From the NCBI RefSeq assembly GCF_900104575.1, contig NZ_LT629731.1, positions 1,223,051 through 1,287,050 on the forward strand: 64,000 bases of DNA. The letters are read 5' to 3'. This DNA comes from Bacillus tuaregi. GTDB lineage: Bacteria > Bacillota > Bacilli > Bacillales > Cytobacillaceae. Of this stretch, positions 59,422-64,000 are shown piece after piece. The notes beneath the pieces were generated by a model that ran no database searches, was not told the origin of the DNA, and saw nothing but the letters and a program-made list of their open reading frames with translations. A program made the position numbers and the translations under genes. Numbering within the stretch: the stretch's first letter is position 1; the number at the start of each line of letters is the position of its first letter.

Positions 59422-60522
59422 ATGAGATTTGTATTTTTTCTTGTCCTTATTGTTCATGGATTTATCCATTCGATTGGGTTTATAAAGGCATTTCAGCTTG
59501 CGGAAATGAATGTGCTGAAAACACCGATTTCGAAGTCTGTTGGGCTGCTTTGGTTTGTAACGGCCTGTTTGTTTATTATCGGTGCGTTGCTTTTCATCTT
59601 CAATCAAATGTGGTGGTGGATGCCGTCGTTGATAGCTGTTCTGCTTTCTCAAACGGTCATTATCCTCTCCTGGCAGGACGCTAAATTTGGCACGATCCTT
59701 AACATCCTTATTCTAATCTTCTCCATTGTTGGAGCGGGAATGTGGCAATTTAGTATGCAGGCCAATAAAGATATTCAGCAGTTTTTGTCAGAGGTTCATA
59801 CAAAAGAAACGAGGAGAATTTCTGAGGCTAGTCTGGACACGCTGCCTATTGTCGTTCAAAAATGGCTAAAACAGACGGGTGTAGTAGGACAAGAAGAGAT
59901 CAAAACCGTTTTTTTTAAGCAAAAGGGTAGGATGAAATTAAAGCCAGACCAGAAGGATTGGTACCATGCCGACGCAGAACAGTTTGTCAGAATAGCAGAA
60001 CCGGGCTTTATTTGGAAAGTTGATATGAAGATGATGCCTTTTGTTCATGTTGCAGGAAGGGACTCCTTTCAGGATGGAAGGGCAAAAATGATGATGAAAA
60101 TTAGCTCTATCATTCCGGTTGTTGATGAAGCTGGTAATAGGAAAGTGGATGAATCCTCCTTACAGCGTTATTTGCTTGAATTGCCTTTATATCCATCTGC
60201 AGCCCTCCAACCCTATATCGTCTGGGAGGAGATCGATGAAACGACAGCTAAAGCGACGATGTCATATAAAGGAACCTCCGGCTCAGTTTTATTTTATTTT
60301 AATGAAAAAGCTGAATTATCCAAAGTAAGTGCAATGCGATACAAGGACTCTGACGAAAAGGCTGAACGGATTGAATGCATTGGTGAAATAAAAAACTCTA
60401 AGATAATGGAAGGTGTCAAGATTCCAGAAAGAATTGATATTTCTTGGATGCTGAAGGAAGGGAAGTTTACTTGGTATACGCTGGAGATATATGATTATCA
60501 ATCAAATGATTTAACTATTTGA
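59422..60522 (+). CDS. DUF6544-like membrane protein
   Basis: A 366-aa protein with four N-terminal hydrophobic helices (about 1-22, 42-62, 66-86, 92-112) and a large soluble C-terminal domain (about 130-365). Blocks such as WLKQTGVVGQEEIKTVFFKQ, RIAEPGFIWKVDMKMMPFVH and KATMSYKGTSGSVLFYFNEK match the DUF6544 family. Function unknown. Its AAGGGG RBS begins at the very edge of element copy 6, so its leader comes largely from that element. Confidence 0.78.
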   Translation: MRFVFFLVLIVHGFIHSIGFIKAFQLAEMNVLKTPISKSVGLLWFVTACLFIIGALLFIFNQMWWWMPSLIAVLLSQTVIILSWQDAKFGTILNILILIFSIVGAGMWQFSMQANKDIQQFLSEVHTKETRRISEASLDTLPIVVQKWLKQTGVVGQEEIKTVFFKQKGRMKLKPDQKDWYHADAEQFVRIAEPGFIWKVDMKMMPFVHVAGRDSFQDGRAKMMMKISSIIPVVDEAGNRKVDESSLQRYLLELPLYPSAALQPYIVWEEIDETTAKATMSYKGTSGSVLFYFNEKAELSKVSAMRYKDSDEKAERIECIGEIKNSKIMEGVKIPERIDISWMLKEGKFTWYTLEIYDYQSNDLTI

Positions 60523-60595
60523 TACCGAATAACATACCGGATTCTCTCGAGAAACTTATAGATACATCTATGCAGCGTTTCTATTATGAGGAAGG

Positions 60596-60625
60596 AAAGA
60601 TACCTTTTAAGGGTATCTTTTTTTT
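60596..60625 (+). terminator. terminator after the DUF6544-like gene
   Basis: AAAGATACC / GGGTATCTTT stem, six-base loop, then a long T run. Confidence 0.87.
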
Positions 60626-60634
60626 GTTTGGTAC

Positions 60635-60663
60635 GAATGTAAAAAATGGTATTTGAGATACTA
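60635..60663 (+). promoter_or_regulatory. possible sigma-G-type promoter of the ger operon
   Basis: GAATG, 17 bases, GATACTA, about 45 bp before gerAA. It resembles forespore promoters (gnATr / CATnnTA), which drive ger operons in Bacillus. The match is weak. Confidence 0.3.
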
Positions 60664-60707
60664 ACATTATTGTACGCTTTCCGTGAACTTGAAAGGAGGA
60701 GGATGAG

Positions 60708-62303
60708 ATGTCGTTTTGGAAAAAAGGAAAGAAATATGTTCAAAAAGAAGGTCCAATGAGTGAAGCGAAGCAGAGAATAAAAGCAAGTCTTGAGGAAAAT
60801 ATCCATTACGCGAAAAAGGTGTTTAAAAGCGACTTTGATTTTTCCATAAGAAGTTTTCATGTTGGGAGAGTTAGAACAGCAGCGGCCATTTATATCAACA
60901 GTTTGATTGATCAAGAGATGATTAATCAGGATATCATCCGCCCCTTGCAGGAGCTAGACAAAATAAATGACAGCAGGTTGGAACAGAAAAAACTGCAATG
61001 GTTGCTTCAAGATGTTTTATACCATTGCAGCGGAGAAATCGTGGATGATTGGAATAAACTCCTTGAAGGGCTTCTACATGGAAAAACAGTCATTATGTTA
61101 GAAGGCGGAATGGAGGCTCTGCTTCTTGATACCTATAAGCCTGAAAAGCGAGGGATTCAGCAGCCAGAGACTGAAAGGGTAATTCGTGGACCGAGAGATG
61201 GGTTCATTGAACAGCTGTCAGTTAATATATCACTTTTACGTTACCGCCTCCCAGTCCCCGAATTCCGAATAGAACCAATGGAAGTGGGAGAACGAACGAA
61301 AACGAAAATTGCCCTCTGTTATTTAGAAAATATAGCCAATGAACAGCTTATAGGGGAGGTAAAAAGAAGAATTAAAAACATCAAGATTGATCGAATATTA
61401 GATGCCGGTTATATTGAACAGTTTATCGAGGATAATCCCCGTTCTCCTTTTCCACAGGTGCAAAATACAGAACGACCTGATAAAGCAGCAGGGAATATTT
61501 TAGAGGGAAGGATTACTATTTTAGTAGATGGCTCACCATCTAGTTTAATTGTACCATCGATTTTTAATCAATTTTATCATACGAGTGAAGATTATAATGA
61601 ACGCTGGCTGATTACTTCCATTACACGTGTCATTCGTTTTATGGCCCTTGTTTTTTCATTAACATTTTCGTCTTTTTATATAACGGTTCTTTCGTATCAT
61701 CCGGAAATGATACCAGCAAAGTTTGTGGTAGCAGCCTCAAGTGGCAGGGCAGGAGTTCCTTTTCCTGTTGTGATAGAGGTATTCATAATGGAAGTGGCGA
61801 TGGAGATATTACGTGAAGCTACGGTTCGAATGCCGCAACAGGTTGGCGGGGCTTTGTCCATTGTTGGAGTATTAGTCATCGGGCAGGCTGCAGTTATGGC
61901 TGGTTTTGTCAGTCCAATCACAGTTGTTATTATCGCTTTATCCACGATTGGATCCTTTGTTACCCCTTCCTATAATGCTGCCACTTCATTTCGTATGCTG
62001 CGATTTCCATTGATTATCCTATCAGGGGCTTTCGGATTACTAGGTCTTGCCACAGGACTGATGTTGATCATTAACCATATGCTGTCACTACGCTCCTTTG
62101 GTGTACCCTATTTAGCACCTGTAACGCCTTGGAATTATCAAGGGTTTAAAGATTCCCTCATCAGGGCACCGCTGCGCTGGTTAATGCATCGCCCCGCTCA
62201 ACTGCATACTCAAAATGCTGTGAGGGCTAAAACTAGCATGAAGATGGAGAAGACAAACGCTTTACAAGGCGATAAAGGAGAAAATCCAAATGAACAAACA
62301 TAG
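60708..62303 (+). CDS. GerA-family germinant receptor subunit A
   Basis: A 531-aa protein: a soluble N-terminal domain (about 1-290, GMEALLLDTYKPEKRGIQQP and ERVIRGPRDGFIEQLSVNIS), then about five membrane helices with the conserved LTFSSFYITVLSYHPEMIPA and FVVAASSGRAGVPFPVVIEV blocks. It is the A subunit of a GerAA/GerKA-type receptor in the spore inner membrane, sensing amino acids or sugars. GGAGGAGG RBS. Its end overlaps gerAB by 14 bases. Confidence 0.93.
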   Translation: MSFWKKGKKYVQKEGPMSEAKQRIKASLEENIHYAKKVFKSDFDFSIRSFHVGRVRTAAAIYINSLIDQEMINQDIIRPLQELDKINDSRLEQKKLQWLLQDVLYHCSGEIVDDWNKLLEGLLHGKTVIMLEGGMEALLLDTYKPEKRGIQQPETERVIRGPRDGFIEQLSVNISLLRYRLPVPEFRIEPMEVGERTKTKIALCYLENIANEQLIGEVKRRIKNIKIDRILDAGYIEQFIEDNPRSPFPQVQNTERPDKAAGNILEGRITILVDGSPSSLIVPSIFNQFYHTSEDYNERWLITSITRVIRFMALVFSLTFSSFYITVLSYHPEMIPAKFVVAASSGRAGVPFPVVIEVFIMEVAMEILREATVRMPQQVGGALSIVGVLVIGQAAVMAGFVSPITVVIIALSTIGSFVTPSYNAATSFRMLRFPLIILSGAFGLLGLATGLMLIINHMLSLRSFGVPYLAPVTPWNYQGFKDSLIRAPLRWLMHRPAQLHTQNAVRAKTSMKMEKTNALQGDKGENPNEQT

Positions 62304-63396
62304 GGAATTTAGCATAACTCCTGTTCAATTAGCAACGATTGTGATTAGCTCCACTTTGGGGGTGGAAATCCTAGCACTTCCCCGTTTTGTTGTAAAAGGG
62401 GCGGGGCTAGGCGCTCCTATTGCAAGTATAGTCGGAGTAACGATTGCCTTTTTCGGTTTGCTTGCAGTTGTTCTGTTGGGTAGAAAATTCCCAAGGCAAA
62501 CATTTATTGGGTACAGTGAAGATATTATAGGTAAGCCATTAGGAAGTTTTGTCAGTGCCTTGATGATTATTTTTTTTGTCATCATGACTGGATTGGAAAC
62601 GAGACAATATGCCGAAATCGTGGCAGGTTCCTTATTACCTAATACACCGGTTCATATCGCGATCTTTTTAATGCTTTTATTATGTGCAACAATAGGATTT
62701 CAACATGTGGCAACGTTTGCCTATATTCATTTTTTCTATATGCCACTCATTCTGTTTCCTATCATTATGGTATTAATCCCAGGCTTTCAAGATATTGAAA
62801 TTTATCATCTTACACCTATATTGGGAAACGATCCTACCTTCAAGGGGTTTTTGAGCGGAGGGATAGTTGTGACACAATCAGTGCTTAATTTTTTTGTTAT
62901 TGCCATGGTCATTCCATTTATGAAGGAGCCGAATAAATGTGTTAAAAGCGGAATATGGGGATTTTGGATTGCATGTTTTTTCGTGGTATTTATTATTTCA
63001 ATGTCGTTAGCTGTTTTTGGAGAAGAGGAAATACAGCAATCATTTTGGCCCGTCTTGGTGCTTGGAAGAATGATTCATATTCCTTCACAAATATTATCAC
63101 GTATTGATGCAGTCTTGCTTATATCATGGATATATGGAACTTTCACAACATTGTTGTCCTTTTACTTTGTCGTGGTCCGAGGGATGAGCGAATTAATTCA
63201 CTCTGAGCGGTATCGCCTCATTTCATTCATCGGCTTCCCGATCATGTTCTTTATTGCTTTGCTACCACAGAATATTTATCAAATGTACAACTATATTCTA
63301 CATGTGACTCGGTACGGCATCGTCATAACCATCATGTATCCTATTCTCCTATTATTTATTGCCTTTCTGCGAAAAAAAGGCGGTGAATCGGTATGA
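62290..63396 (+). CDS. GerB-family germinant receptor permease subunit
   Basis: A 368-aa protein with ten hydrophobic helices, related to APC-type amino-acid permeases. Start ITPVQLATIVISSTLGVEIL then LPRFVVKGAGLGAPIASIVG. It is the B subunit that binds germinant in GerAB-type receptors. It overlaps gerAA by 14 bases and the next gene by 4 bases (ATGA), so the three are translationally coupled. AAAGGAG RBS inside gerAA. Confidence 0.93.
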   Translation: MNKHREFSITPVQLATIVISSTLGVEILALPRFVVKGAGLGAPIASIVGVTIAFFGLLAVVLLGRKFPRQTFIGYSEDIIGKPLGSFVSALMIIFFVIMTGLETRQYAEIVAGSLLPNTPVHIAIFLMLLLCATIGFQHVATFAYIHFFYMPLILFPIIMVLIPGFQDIEIYHLTPILGNDPTFKGFLSGGIVVTQSVLNFFVIAMVIPFMKEPNKCVKSGIWGFWIACFFVVFIISMSLAVFGEEEIQQSFWPVLVLGRMIHIPSQILSRIDAVLLISWIYGTFTTLLSFYFVVVRGMSELIHSERYRLISFIGFPIMFFIALLPQNIYQMYNYILHVTRYGIVITIMYPILLLFIAFLRKKGGESV

Positions 63397-64000
63397 GGAG
63401 AGTATTATCAATCATGGGGGCAATTGGATTTACGATTCTTTTAACAGGCTGCTGGGACCGCTATGAACTTGAGGACAGGGCAAATATATTAGGGATTGCA
63501 GTAGACCTGGCAGAAGAAAAGGATTTAAGTAATGAACCTGAGGTCACCCATCGTATAGGTCATTTTCCAATTAAAAAAAGAGAGACCTTATATAAAGTCA
63601 CAGCCCAAATTGCTGTTCCGGGAAAAATTAAGCTTGGTCCTGAAGGTGGTGGAGGACAGGGTTCTGAAAAAACAGCTTGGATCCTTGAAACATCTGGACA
63701 TACGATGAAGGATGCCATGGCCAATTTACAGCAGCAATTAGCGGAAAAACTCTATTTAGGTCATTTACAGATTGTCGTCGTTTCAGATGAAATTGCTAAA
63801 AGAGGCTTGTCAGAAATAAATGATTTTTTAAGGCGTGATTATGAGGTGAGAAGGACCGCCTGGATGATTGTAAATGAAAAAGACGCATCGAAGGTGATTA
63901 AAACAGCTCCGCCGCTTGAAACCGTTCCATCGCTTTATCTATCAGATACATTAAATCATGCTGTACAATTTGGAAAATTACCAAGAGAATATCTAGGGAA
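63393..64000 (+). CDS. GerC-family germinant receptor lipoprotein (5' part)
   Basis: Open to the window end (about 202 codons seen). Signal peptide with lipobox I-L-L-T-G-C-W-D-R (Cys about 20) and the family motif WDRYELEDRANILGIAVDLA. It is the C subunit, anchored by lipid to the spore inner membrane. The start ATG overlaps the gerAB stop. The remaining roughly 170-200 residues lie outside the window. Confidence 0.92.
   Translation, partial: MRRVLSIMGAIGFTILLTGCWDRYELEDRANILGIAVDLAEEKDLSNEPEVTHRIGHFPIKKRETLYKVTAQIAVPGKIKLGPEGGGGQGSEKTAWILETSGHTMKDAMANLQQQLAEKLYLGHLQIVVVSDEIAKRGLSEINDFLRRDYEVRRTAWMIVNEKDASKVIKTAPPLETVPSLYLSDTLNHAVQFGKLPREYLG

Noticed and set aside
1-64000. CRISPR array, rRNA, tRNA or prophage
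   Set aside because: No regularly spaced short direct repeats, no rRNA-like or cloverleaf sequences ending in CCA, and only one lone phage-type gene (54088).

Overview
The window looks like chromosome from a low-GC, endospore-forming Firmicute of the Bacillaceae (Bacillus or a close genus). The evidence is AT-rich intergenic DNA, strong GGAGG-type ribosome binding sites with some GTG/TTG starts, intrinsic terminators, and Bacillus-type proteins: CodY, YyaC, YugN, YppF-like, AcsA, YitT and a gerA-type spore-germination operon. No rRNA, tRNA, CRISPR array, prophage or intact transposase gene was seen.

Layout. 1-8.3 kb: small conserved proteins (DUF2187, DUF1836), a hemolysin-III membrane protein, an anchored GH18 glycosidase, a broken response-regulator gene, a HAD phosphatase, a 2-hydroxyacid dehydrogenase and acetyl-CoA synthetase (acsA). 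8.5-13.1 kb: a PatB-type PLP enzyme, an ACMSD-type amidohydrolase, a LigB-type extradiol dioxygenase and a YitT transporter-like protein. 13.1-22.4 kb: a probable structured RNA, a DnaB/DnaD-like small protein, an ftsZ gene away from any division cluster, purU, a CDGSH protein, a GIY-YIG protein, a cold-shock protein, yyaC, a Crp/Fnr regulator and an alkyltransferase-like protein. 22.8-25.6 kb: two complete codY genes in tandem with a flavodoxin gene between them. 25.8-34 kb: Hsp20, a PHB-depolymerase-type esterase and a Fur-box-controlled siderophore uptake locus whose permease operon appears to continue into an M14 carboxypeptidase and a PNPOx-like protein. 34-40 kb: a secreted protein, a Bcr/CflA exporter, a six-PAS diguanylate cyclase and a DUF4097 protein. 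40.3-48.8 kb: a complete acetoin catabolism locus: an AcoR-type activator, two candidate upstream activator sites, a sigma-54 promoter, then Lin0512-acoA-acoB-acoX-acoC-acoL. 49-60.5 kb: a stand-alone PocR sensor, YugN, PNPOx, CopC/CopD, a cupin, small proteins, a GGDEF-EAL membrane protein, a D-glycerate dehydrogenase and a DUF6544-like membrane protein. 60.7-64 kb: gerAA-gerAB-gerAC, the last running off the window.

The most unusual thing is a dispersed, highly structured, non-coding element of about 150-230 bp. There are six near-complete copies on the + strand (13958, 18419, 20211, 24499, 33820, 59217), one internally deleted copy in the opposite orientation (52598) and a 14-bp stub (16992). 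Copies share a long-range AACTTCATTCAGC/GCTGAATGAAGTT stem, internal hairpins with compensatory changes, and a terminal CAAATTCG/CGAATTTG hairpin. This looks like a non-autonomous IS200/IS605-type element encoding a structured RNA, possibly an orphan HEARO/omega-RNA; no IscB, IsrB or TnpB gene is present here. Each full copy lies upstream of a co-oriented gene, and one sits in the leader of the second codY.

Functionally the window joins carbon-overflow reuse (acetate by AcsA, acetoin by Aco), nutrient sensing (two CodY proteins), iron acquisition, c-di-GMP signalling and spore biology. All calls come from reading the sequence and recalling families; no database search was run.
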